From NCBI GenBank assembly GCA_028287035.1, contig JAQBQL010000113.1, forward strand, positions 1 to 12,909: DNA of 12,909 bases, written 5' to 3'. Every line of letters begins with the position of its first letter. Within the stretch, counting starts at the first letter, position 1. Under the pieces are notes generated by a model that saw nothing but the letters and a program-made list of their open reading frames with translations, made no database searches and had not been told where the DNA came from. This stretch comes from Labilithrix sp. GTDB lineage: Bacteria > Myxococcota > Polyangia > Polyangiales > Polyangiaceae. The position numbers and the translations under genes were made by a program. Positions 1 through 6,117 of the stretch are shown here, in pieces.

Positions 1-102
1 GGCGGCAACGGCACGACGCCCGCCGCGAGCGGCGGCGGCGGCAACGGCGCCAGCGGTCGAATCACGATGGCCTACCGCGGACCCCAGGCGGTGTTCACGT
101 GA
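1..102 (+). CDS. Phage tail protein, glycine-rich C-terminus (partial)
   Basis: The frame is open from base 1 and stops at 100-102, giving the last 33 residues of a protein that begins outside the window. The visible part is rich in Gly, Ala, Asn and Ser and ends in a short beta-strand-like tail (RITMAYRGPQAVFT). Glycine-rich C-termini of this style are common in phage tail and tail-fibre proteins. The next gene starts at a GTG overlapping this stop (GTGA), so the two are translationally coupled and probably both belong to the tail tip. The family cannot be named from so short a piece. Confidence 0.6.
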   Translation, partial: GGNGTTPAASGGGGNGASGRITMAYRGPQAVFT

Positions 103-1361
103 GCGCGCGCGCCGGGTGGCTGGCCCTGTTCGGGCCGGCGGTGCTCCGCAAGCTGGGGATCGACTACCCGCAGCGGCCGGTCCTCGAGTTCGCGGCGGGC
201 ACCGGCGCAACCGTGGACATCGTCGACGACGGCGTCGAGGCGGTGCGCGTCACGATCGGCGCGTCCGGCGGCGCAGCGCCGGCGGGCTCGGGCTTCGTGA
301 CCGTCACGTCCGGCGTGCAAAACTCTGCCGCCTCGCCCGCGGCGGCCGGCGTGCTCGCATTCCTCCAGACGCCGAGCTCGACGAACCTCCTCGCGGCCAT
401 GACCGACGAGACGGGCAGCGGCTCGCTCGCGTTCTCGGACTCCCCGAGCTTCGTCACGCCGCGGCTCTGGAACGGCGCGAAGACCTTCCGTTACACCTTC
501 GCCACCTCGGCGATCGCGGCCGATCGCGCCGTCACGCTTCCGGCGCTGACCGCCGATGATGTGTTCGTCTTCGCGGGCTTCGCGCAGACGCTCACGAACA
601 AGACGCTCAGTGCGTCGAGCAACACGATCACCGACACGAGCGCTGCCCTCGGCGACCTCCTGTACTTCAACGGCACGAAGTTCGTTCGCCTCGCGCGCGG
701 CACGACCGGCCAGGTCCTCACCGCGACGTCGACGACGATCCAGTGGGCGGCGGCCGCGGGCAGCGGCGGCCTCGGCACGAACGTCAGCAGCGGCGCGGGC
801 TACATCGCGATCGGCGCGGCGCCCGCGGCCGCTGGCGCGCTTCGACTCACGAACGCCGAGTACATCTACTCCAAGGACGGCGGAGCGAACGATCGCCAGC
901 TTCTGGGCCTCGACGCGTCGGGATACATCCAGATCGGCGCCGGCTTGATCCAGTGCGCGATCGGCCTCGACGACTTGATCCTCGGAACGCCCTTCGGGCA
1001 GATCCTCCGCGCGAGCACGGCCCAGGCCACCTTCGCCGTCCCGGTCGAGGGGAACCTCTACGGCGCGGTCGACGGAATGGCGACGATCGCGATCAGCTCC
1101 GCGAACATCACGCTCGTGCAGGCGCAGTACGGCACGCGCGTGCAGAAGTTCACGGGCGCGCCGGCTGCCGTCCGGACGATCACCTACCCGTTGCCGGCCG
1201 ACGATGCGCACTCGTACGTCCGCACGGTGTGGGTCAACACGACGACCGCGAACAGCATCACGTTCACGAACGGCGGCGGCGCGACGGTCGTCTTCGCTGG
1301 CAACACGAGCGTCGCGCACCAGCTCATCTTCACGCCCGCCGGCGTGTTCCAGGTCACCTGA
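99..1361 (+). CDS. Phage tail fibre-like protein
   Basis: A 420-residue protein beginning at a GTG that overlaps the preceding stop by four bases. It carries two kinds of segment that recur in phage tail fibres: at about 91-121 a TNLLAAMTDETGSGSLAF type repeat followed by SPSFVTP, and at about 165-217 the LTNKTL / NTI / GTTGQVLT series ending in WA. The C-terminal 80 residues are Thr/Asn/Gly rich and predicted beta, as expected for a trimeric distal domain. The likely role is a structural fibre or distal tail component that contacts the host surface; the receptor cannot be inferred. It sits directly before the lysis genes, a usual place for tail fibres. I see no chaperone or lysozyme domain. 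The assignment rests on repeat style and position, not on a catalytic motif. Confidence 0.8.
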   Translation: MSARAGWLALFGPAVLRKLGIDYPQRPVLEFAAGTGATVDIVDDGVEAVRVTIGASGGAAPAGSGFVTVTSGVQNSAASPAAAGVLAFLQTPSSTNLLAAMTDETGSGSLAFSDSPSFVTPRLWNGAKTFRYTFATSAIAADRAVTLPALTADDVFVFAGFAQTLTNKTLSASSNTITDTSAALGDLLYFNGTKFVRLARGTTGQVLTATSTTIQWAAAAGSGGLGTNVSSGAGYIAIGAAPAAAGALRLTNAEYIYSKDGGANDRQLLGLDASGYIQIGAGLIQCAIGLDDLILGTPFGQILRASTAQATFAVPVEGNLYGAVDGMATIAISSANITLVQAQYGTRVQKFTGAPAAVRTITYPLPADDAHSYVRTVWVNTTTANSITFTNGGGATVVFAGNTSVAHQLIFTPAGVFQVT

Positions 1362-1386
1362 TCACCAACGCCACGAGAAGCAGCAC

Positions 1387-1974
1387 ATGACGCCCACCGA
1401 CGCCCGCGTAGACCCGCCCGAACCGAAGCTGACGAAGGAGCTCGACAGGTACGAGATCCTCCAGGCGCAGCTGTCCCAGGTGCTCACGCGCCTCACGGAG
1501 GGCTTCAAGGTCTCCGAGGACCACTTCGACAAGCAGGATCGCACCCTCGCGCGTCTGGCTGACGAGTCGGTCTCGACGAGCACGCGCCTCGGCAAGGTGG
1601 AGCTGACGCTCACCGAGCACACCAGCCGGCTCGTGCTCGTCGAGGACCGCGCCGGCAACGCCTCGATGCGCGTCAAGACGGTCACGCAGTCGGACGAGGG
1701 GCAGAACATGCAGATCGCGTCGCTGGCGGTGAAGGCCGACGACCTGACCACGAAGCTCGACGCGCTCGCCGGCAAGGTCGACACGTCGCACGAGGTGCTC
1801 ACCAGCATCAAGTCCGTGCTCGACAAGCCGCTCGTGCGGAAGATCGGGTACGCGGCGGGCTCCCTCCTGTTCGCGATTCTCACCGCGAGCACCGCCTACT
1901 TCGCGCGCGGCAGCGAGAAGGCCGCGCAGCCGACGATCATCCAGCTCGCCCCGCCGGCGCAGGTGGCGAAGTGA
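1387..1974 (+). CDS. Coiled-coil protein with C-terminal membrane anchor (holin-like)
   Basis: 195 residues, starting at an ATG about 8 bases after a GAGAAG ribosome-binding sequence and 25 bases after the fibre gene. Residues 15-150 are polar, heptad-like and rich in Leu, Glu, Lys and Thr, suggesting a long coiled coil. Residues 152-173 form a single hydrophobic segment flanked by Arg/Lys, followed by a short Ala/Pro/Gln tail. The order coiled coil, then membrane segment, then short tail resembles XhlA/haemolysin-type proteins and some tail-anchored holin-like proteins of phage lysis cassettes. Its stop overlaps the next gene (GTGA), and an endolysin lies four genes on, so a role in membrane permeabilisation or lysis timing is plausible. 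It could instead be a structural or tape-associated protein. The holin role is inferred from context and topology. Confidence 0.65.
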   Translation: MTPTDARVDPPEPKLTKELDRYEILQAQLSQVLTRLTEGFKVSEDHFDKQDRTLARLADESVSTSTRLGKVELTLTEHTSRLVLVEDRAGNASMRVKTVTQSDEGQNMQIASLAVKADDLTTKLDALAGKVDTSHEVLTSIKSVLDKPLVRKIGYAAGSLLFAILTASTAYFARGSEKAAQPTIIQLAPPAQVAK

Positions 1975-2222
1975 AGTCGCCCCGGCCGTTCCTCGCGTTC
2001 CTTCTCCTCGGCCTGGTGCTCGCCGCCATCCGCCTCCTGACGGGCTGCGGCTTCCTCCAGAAGAGCGCGCGCCCGGCGACCGCGGCGGCGCGGCTTGCCA
2101 TCTGCGCGGAGGGCCCGATCGAGCAGTACACGCCGTGCTGCCTCGACGTGGCGCGCGAATTCCCGCTGCGTGACGGCGGCGCCCGGTCCACCGACGACTG
2201 TTACCTGGACGGAGGCCGCTGA
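1971..2222 (+). CDS. Small phage lipoprotein, possible outer-membrane spanin
   Basis: 83 residues from a GTG that overlaps the previous stop by four bases. The N-terminus has basic residues, a hydrophobic stretch at about 7-20 and a lipobox-like L-T-G-C ending at Cys26. The mature part contains four more cysteines (an isolated one, a CC pair and one near the end) and is otherwise unremarkable. A small lipoprotein among lysis genes suggests an outer-membrane spanin, which would link to an inner-membrane spanin such as the product of 2371-2574. However, classical o-spanins lie downstream of or inside the i-spanin gene, the order here is reversed, and the mature part is not proline-rich. Arg21 just before the lipobox is unusual. 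It may be a lipoprotein of other function. Confidence 0.6.
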   Translation: MKSPRPFLAFLLLGLVLAAIRLLTGCGFLQKSARPATAAARLAICAEGPIEQYTPCCLDVAREFPLRDGGARSTDDCYLDGGR

Positions 2223-2371
2223 TGGCTCTCGCGAAGCTGATTGCAGAGATCCTTGCCGACGTCGTCATCGCGCTCGTGAAGGCGGACGGCGACGAGGCCG
2301 CGACCGAGGACGCGCTCATCGACGCCGAGTTCCGGCTGGCGCGACTTCGTGCCGAGCGGAGGCGCGGGTGA
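2222..2371 (+). CDS. 49-residue phage protein of unknown function
   Basis: A short frame with an ATG sharing one base with the upstream stop (TGATG) and a stop sharing one base with the next ATG (TGATG). This continuous overlap pattern and the G/C-rich third positions argue that it is translated. The product begins with an amphipathic or hydrophobic helix (LAKLIAEILADVVIALVKA), then an acidic stretch (DGDEAATEDALIDAE), and ends in a very basic Arg-rich tail. It may be a small soluble helix pair or a peripheral membrane peptide in the lysis cassette. No family is recognised. Confidence 0.6.
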   Translation: MALAKLIAEILADVVIALVKADGDEAATEDALIDAEFRLARLRAERRRG

Positions 2372-2574
2372 TGATCCTCGGCGTCCTCTCCGTCGTAGTC
2401 GGCCTGACGCTCGCGGTTGCGCTGGCGATCGACTGGCGACGCCAGCGCGCGTTCGAGGCGAACCTCGAGATCGAACGGCTCGAGACGCAGCGCAGGCACG
2501 CCGAGGACGAGCTCCGTCGCCGCATGCGCGACAGCTTCTCCGAGTGGCCATTCCCCCCGAAGGGAGACCGGTGA
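2371..2574 (+). CDS. Small membrane/coiled-coil protein, candidate inner-membrane spanin (Rz-like)
   Basis: 67 residues. Residues 2-20 form one hydrophobic membrane segment, followed immediately by Asp-Trp-Arg-Arg and a charged helix (21-55) rich in Glu and Arg with heptad-like leucines. A short Pro-rich end follows. An N-terminal signal anchor with a periplasmic coiled coil is the hallmark of Rz-type i-spanins, which pair with an outer-membrane lipoprotein to fuse the membranes at the end of lysis of a Gram-negative host. The ATG overlaps the previous stop by one base, and the stop overlaps the endolysin start by one base. It is shorter than classical Rz (about 150 residues), so the spanin call rests on topology and position. 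Confidence 0.6.
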   Translation: MILGVLSVVVGLTLAVALAIDWRRQRAFEANLEIERLETQRRHAEDELRRRMRDSFSEWPFPPKGDR

Positions 2575-3377
2575 TGTACCCGCTCGGCCTGAAGAACTGG
2601 ATCGCGTTCACCGAGGGATTCGAGGGGGGCGTCTCGTGCCCCTACCTCGACATTCGTGGCAAGATGACGATCGCCTACGGGAACCTTGTCGACTCGCCTG
2701 GCGCGGTGTCTGGCTTGCCTCTCGTGCACCCCGACGGCCGGCTTGCGACGATCGCCGAGAAGGTCGCCATGTTCGAGCGCCTCACCGCCCCTGCCGTGGC
2801 GCCGCGGCTAGCTCACGACGGCTGGACGGCCGCAGCGAGGCTCACTGATCTGCGCCTCCCGCGCGCGGACATGATCGCGCTGGCGCTCGGCCGGCTCGCG
2901 TCGAACGAGGCGATCCTCCGGCAGCGGTTCCCGAGCTTCGACACGTACCCGCTCTGCGCACAGATGGCCCTGCACTCGCTCAGCTGGGCATGCGGCGCGG
3001 GCTTCGACTACCCCAAGCTCGAGGCGGCCGTGAGGGCGCGCGACTGGTACACCGCGTCCCTCGAGATCCACATGAAGGAGCGCACGCCCGAGGGGAAGCT
3101 GAACGCCGGCCTCGTCCCGCGCAACGTCGCGAACAAGGTGCTCATGCGCAACGCGGCGAAGGTGGAGGCGTTCGGCCTCGATCCCGAGACCCTCGAGTGG
3201 GTCGACGAGCTCTCCGTGAAGGACGTGCCCACCGTCCGAGACCTCAGCATCCACGACGAACCGACCAACCCGGGCACGCTGCCGAGCATCTACGCCGGCC
3301 GCGAGGAGGTCACGGGCAGCGGCGGTATCGTCCACCCCTGGCACTTCTACGACGAGCCGCCCGACGACGTGGCGTGA
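2574..3377 (+). CDS. Phage endolysin, T4-type lysozyme-like (GH24-like)
   Basis: 267 residues with no signal peptide, so export to the murein would depend on a holin. The N-terminal motif has Glu17 in FEGG, Tyr24, Asp26, then Gly29 and T-I-A-Y-G starting at Thr32. This matches the E-8-D-5-T spacing of the glycoside hydrolase 24 lysozymes (E11, D20, T26 in T4), with the following YG kept and the usual His replaced by Asn37. These enzymes cleave the beta-1,4 bond between MurNAc and GlcNAc. A central helical part, including SWACGAGFDYPKL and a VPRNVANKVLM segment, continues the lysozyme-like fold, where NxR-type residues often occur. The last 80 residues form an acidic C-terminal extension without an obvious wall-binding repeat. 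It is the final gene of the rightward operon. Wall-degrading function is fairly sure; the exact family is less so. Confidence 0.85.
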   Translation: MYPLGLKNWIAFTEGFEGGVSCPYLDIRGKMTIAYGNLVDSPGAVSGLPLVHPDGRLATIAEKVAMFERLTAPAVAPRLAHDGWTAAARLTDLRLPRADMIALALGRLASNEAILRQRFPSFDTYPLCAQMALHSLSWACGAGFDYPKLEAAVRARDWYTASLEIHMKERTPEGKLNAGLVPRNVANKVLMRNAAKVEAFGLDPETLEWVDELSVKDVPTVRDLSIHDEPTNPGTLPSIYAGREEVTGSGGIVHPWHFYDEPPDDVA

Positions 3378-3387
3378 CGCGCCCGAG

Positions 3388-3855
3388 CTACCGCGCGCAG
3401 ACGCCGTAGTGCAGACAGGACGCCTCGTCGGCGTCCGTCCAGATGAGCGTCGTCGGCACGATTCGATTCATCAGCCCCGGCTGCGCGGGGTCGATGTGAT
3501 CGAGGCCGAGCGCGTGGCCAAACTCGTGAGCTGCGATCTCCGCCACGCGCTCGGGCCGCTTGTCGGCGTCGATCCAGATGCGAAACTCGCCCTCGCTCGA
3601 GTCCCCGAGCTGCTTCGGCGGCAGCGGCGCCCTCACGATCTTCATTGCGCGTCGGTCGCTGTCGTCGGGCAGCTGGCCCCAGACGATCTCGGGCACCGGC
3701 TTGCCCGTGGCGGCGGTGATGAACGCAGCGCCGCGTGCGATGGCCGCGCGCTCCTCGAGCGAGAAGGCCTCGTCCCCGATGATGACGTCGCTCTCGCCGT
3801 GGGCGCATCCGAACAGCAGCGCCGCCACCACCAGAACAGCCAGCACTCGGCTCAT
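3388..3855 (-). CDS. Metzincin (matrixin-like) zinc metalloprotease lipoprotein, probable phage cargo gene
   Basis: 155 residues starting at ATG 3855. The start was chosen because it gives a normal lipoprotein signal: a short n-region, hydrophobic residues 4-15 and the lipobox L-F-G-C with Cys17. Longer upstream extensions place an implausible sequence before the signal. Residues 110-120 read HEFGHALGLDH, the metzincin zinc motif HExxHxxGxxH (His110, His114 and His120 as ligands, Glu111 as general base), and Met129 in GLMN fits the Met-turn. This is a minimal, propeptide-free catalytic domain, likely tethered to the inner face of the outer membrane or to the cell surface. The gene converges on the endolysin with 10 bases between stops and is not part of the late operon. 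It has its own divergent upstream region, typical of a lysogenically expressed moron. The substrate is unknown. Confidence 0.8.
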   Translation of the reverse strand: MSRVLAVLVVAALLFGCAHGESDVIIGDEAFSLEERAAIARGAAFITAATGKPVPEIVWGQLPDDSDRRAMKIVRAPLPPKQLGDSSEGEFRIWIDADKRPERVAEIAAHEFGHALGLDHIDPAQPGLMNRIVPTTLIWTDADEASCLHYGVCAR

Positions 3856-3915
3856 CCAGAAACCGTACGGCTGAGCGGCGGGCCCCGACATGGGTCGTCC
3901 GTGACAACCGTCAGT

Positions 3916-3940
3916 TCGGTCGCAGTTGGTATCCGACCGA
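3916..3940. promoter_or_regulatory. Inverted repeat in a divergent intergenic region, possible operator
   Basis: TCGGTCG at 3916-3922 and CGACCGA at 3934-3940 form a perfect 7-base inverted repeat around an 11-base spacer. It lies in the 150-base gap between the leftward metalloprotease gene (start 3855) and the rightward zinc-ribbon gene (start 4006). A dyad of this size between divergent starts could bind a dimeric regulator. No T-run follows on either strand, so it is not a classic terminator. In GC-rich DNA a 7-base dyad can occur by chance. Confidence 0.3.
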
Positions 3941-4005
3941 CGCAGATAGAGCACAACCGCCCGTACGCCCCAGGGAGGGCGTGGGCCGGGTGCTAGGGTT
4001 CCGCG

Positions 4006-4227
4006 GTGCTGCGCGAGACGAAGGGCACGTGGTCGGTCACCTGCGCTCGCTGCTACGCTGTCCAGCCGCTCGAGGCCGGGAGCCTGCTCGAGGCGCGTGA
4101 CGCCGCTCGTGGCGCGTCGTGGCTGGACCAGGCGCGCAAGGGGCAGCGGCTCGAGCGATGGGCGTGGCTCTGCCCGGCGTGCCGCCCGAGGCCGGCGGGC
4201 CCTGGCGTGATGGGCCCGTCGACCTAG
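4006..4227 (+). CDS. Zinc-ribbon mini-protein of phage origin
   Basis: 73 residues from a GTG. Two CxxC knuckles are present, C13-x-x-C16 (CARC) and C56-x-x-C59 (CPAC), separated by about 40 residues of an Ala/Leu/Glu/Arg-rich helix. This is the layout of a small treble-clef or ribbon zinc protein. Between the knuckles, the TWSVTCARCYAVQPLEAGS segment is typical of phage small zinc proteins that may bind nucleic acid or a host protein. It stands alone between divergent and convergent neighbours. Third-position bases are strongly G/C, supporting coding. The precise function is not recognised. The GTG has only a weak AGGGTT upstream, so a start a few codons later is possible. Confidence 0.6.
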   Translation: MLRETKGTWSVTCARCYAVQPLEAGSLLEARDAARGASWLDQARKGQRLERWAWLCPACRPRPAGPGVMGPST

Positions 4228-4325
4228 CAACCTGGCGCGCCGACCGGCCGACGAGCCTCGGGATGGTGCTCGAGGACCAGGCCGCGAACGACAACGATCA
4301 CCCGCCGACCGAGCGGATGCCAAGG

Positions 4326-4757
4326 TCAGGACGTCTCGCCGATGGCCTCGACGTTCTTGTGCGCGGTCAAGAACCCATCGCCCCACCCGTCGATCGCGAG
4401 GTGCACGGCGTCAGCCTCGGACCCCGTGCCGAGCCGCACGACGGTGGCCAGCGTGCCGGCGGGCATGCTCGGCCACAGTTCGTTGTGAACGATGCGGACG
4501 CGCGCGCCCGGCTTTAGGTCGCTCACGGGCGCCGGCCTCGCACTCTCGGACTCTGTTGCCCAGGCTCGCATCGCTCGGGCACACGTACGCGCCTCTTGGA
4601 CCTTGGCAGAGGGACCGTCGCGGAGCTCACGGAGGCGCGCCCATTCGTCGACGAGATCAGCCGCCATTGGATCGCGACCGAGAAGGACGAACATGGGCTC
4701 GTCGGGGTGGGCGTTCGCGTAGCAGTCGTAAGTGCCCGGCCTGTTCTTCGTTCCCAT
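4326..4757 (-). CDS. Conserved phage protein of unknown function (143 residues)
   Basis: The start at ATG 4757 is supported by an AAGGGAGA ribosome-binding sequence 6 bases upstream and by overlap with the preceding stop (TGATG). The N-terminal half holds a block with PGTYDCYANAHPDEPMFVL, then LLGRDP and a Leu/Asp/Trp/Ala helix, then a KVQEARTCARAMRAW helix. This combination recurs in phage proteins linked to replication or early genes in proteobacterial phages, mostly annotated as hypothetical. The C-terminal half (about 78-140) is predicted beta, with LKPGARVRIVHNELW, AGTLATVVRLG and AVHLAIDGWG. This resembles a small SH3-like or KOW-like barrel. It is the last gene of the leftward operon. 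The function is unknown. Confidence 0.75.
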   Translation of the reverse strand: MGTKNRPGTYDCYANAHPDEPMFVLLGRDPMAADLVDEWARLRELRDGPSAKVQEARTCARAMRAWATESESARPAPVSDLKPGARVRIVHNELWPSMPAGTLATVVRLGTGSEADAVHLAIDGWGDGFLTAHKNVEAIGETS

Positions 4758-4954
4758 CACGCGTCTCCCTTTGATGCGTCGCCCGGCGCGACTGATGGTG
4801 CCTGTCTTGCCGCGCGGCGAACGCGACAGATCTCGTGCGCCTGATTGAAGCGGCTCAGCTGCAGCTCCACCGCCGTCGACAAGTCGCTCTTCGCCGTCAC
4901 CGACGCGCCGCAACAGCAGGTGACGGTTGCTTCGGTACACATCCAAGCGCTCAT
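4757..4954 (-). CDS. Small Cys-rich phage protein (65 residues)
   Basis: ATG 4954 overlaps the upstream stop (ATGA) and the stop overlaps the next ATG by one base, so it is embedded in a tightly coupled operon. Cysteines lie at 6, 13, 14, 15 and 43, with a CCCG cluster near the N-terminus followed by a helix (LSTAVELQLSRFNQAHEICR) and a polar tail. The cluster could bind a metal together with Cys6 and Cys43, but no standard CxxC knuckle exists. No family is recognised. Coding is supported by the overlaps and third-position G/C. Confidence 0.65.
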   Translation of the reverse strand: MSAWMCTEATVTCCCGASVTAKSDLSTAVELQLSRFNQAHEICRVRRAARQAPSVAPGDASKGDA

Positions 4955-6117
4955 CGGTTGACGCCCTCGGAGGGCGCCAGCGTTCCCCGAGCTGCCGCGT
5001 CGATGGCGCCCGCCAGCGTGGCGCTCAGGTAATGGGAGCGCACGCCGCTCGCCGTCCCCCAGCTTGTCTCGCGCCGCGCGTCGAAGACGGACACCTCGAA
5101 CATGCCGACCTGGCGACCGATCGAGACCTCCGTGCATTTGCCGGCGGCGAGCAGCTGCCCGATCTGCGCGATCGCACGACCTGCCTCCTCGGCGGCCTTC
5201 ACGCGCTCGGAGAGCCAGCGTAGCCGCATCTTTCGCTCAGGGTCCTCGAACGCATCAACCAGGCGGAGCACGTCCGTCGACAGAGCGCTCGTCTCGTCCG
5301 AGGCGTTGGAAGAGGCCGGCGCGGGCAACGCATCGACGACCGCGAGCGCGGCGCGCAGCGACCCGTCGGTAACGCGCGCCATCTTGCGAAGCGTCGACTC
5401 GTGCGAGGCGCGTGCACTGGGGGTCGCGTCCCAGAGGCCGCCGGCGCGAGCCTGCTCAGCGCGAAGCAGTAGCCACGTGACCAGCTCCACGAGCGCCCCC
5501 TTCGCGTGCCGCTCGCCGACGAGCCGCATTGCTTCCGCGTACAGGTCGTGACGTCCCGAGCGCAGAGGGTGCGCCGCCTTGATCTCTTCGGCCTCGCTGA
5601 GCGACGCCGACGCAGTGACCGGCACGCGCGCGAAGTTCGGGTCAGCAATGAGGCGCGCCTCTTCCGCCTCCCTCGCGTCGTCGCGCTCCGCCGCCCGCAC
5701 GATCGCAGGGTCCACGTGCGAGCCCTCAGCCGTCTCCCGCGCGCGGATAGGCTCGGACTCGCTCTCGGCCCATACGAACTTGTTCGTGCGGTGTTTCGCG
5801 CAGAAGTACATCTGCTCGCCGTCCCGCTTTGCCACCTCGGCGGCGGTGAGCTGGAACACGACCGGCGAACGACCGCACGGCCATCCACCCTGGTCCTCGG
5901 CCTGGCACGTCGTCGAGCCCTCGGGTGAGGCGCGCTTCAGGCACGCCCGCCGGTCGTGGCACCGGAGCGGCTCGCCCATGAACGAGGACAGCAACTCGCC
6001 GCCCTCGCCCCCGACCGCCCCGCACAGTCCGCACCGCGGCGCCGGGGCAGCACCACCACCGCCGCCGCCCCACGCGATGATCTCGACCTCGATCGTCGCC
6101 TTCTTCTCGTTGCTCAT
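4951..6117 (-). CDS. Phage protein with N-terminal Cys-rich (zinc-binding) region
   Basis: 388 residues from ATG 6117, which overlaps the J-domain gene stop (ATGA) and has GAGAGGGG 5 bases upstream. After a short acidic/hydrophobic lead and a run of eight residues of Gly (17-22) and Ala, cysteines at 29/32 (CGLC) and 53/59 form one candidate zinc site. Cys71, Cys81, Cys106 and His109 form another, so the first 115 residues look like two small zinc modules. Residues 120-388 are helical and rich in Ala, Glu, Arg and Leu with no membrane segment. They include a region (SLSEAEEIKAAHPLRSGRHD) and a C-terminal segment that looks globular. It is the largest gene of the leftward operon. It may be a scaffold for nucleic acid or host-protein binding, but no enzyme motif is seen and the function is unknown. 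Confidence 0.75.
   Translation of the reverse strand: MSNEKKATIEVEIIAWGGGGGGAAPAPRCGLCGAVGGEGGELLSSFMGEPLRCHDRRACLKRASPEGSTTCQAEDQGGWPCGRSPVVFQLTAAEVAKRDGEQMYFCAKHRTNKFVWAESESEPIRARETAEGSHVDPAIVRAAERDDAREAEEARLIADPNFARVPVTASASLSEAEEIKAAHPLRSGRHDLYAEAMRLVGERHAKGALVELVTWLLLRAEQARAGGLWDATPSARASHESTLRKMARVTDGSLRAALAVVDALPAPASSNASDETSALSTDVLRLVDAFEDPERKMRLRWLSERVKAAEEAGRAIAQIGQLLAAGKCTEVSIGRQVGMFEVSVFDARRETSWGTASGVRSHYLSATLAGAIDAAARGTLAPSEGVNR

Noticed and set aside
72..1319. Long leftward frame antisense to the tail-fibre gene
   Set aside because: Arg/Ala/Asp-rich product typical of the mirror frame of a GC-rich gene, with no recognisable motif; the rightward frame has clear fibre repeats.
3856..4386. 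N-terminal extension of the metalloprotease frame upstream of 3855
   Set aside because: It runs through the divergent intergenic region and antisense of the zinc-ribbon gene, and would bury the lipoprotein signal inside the protein.
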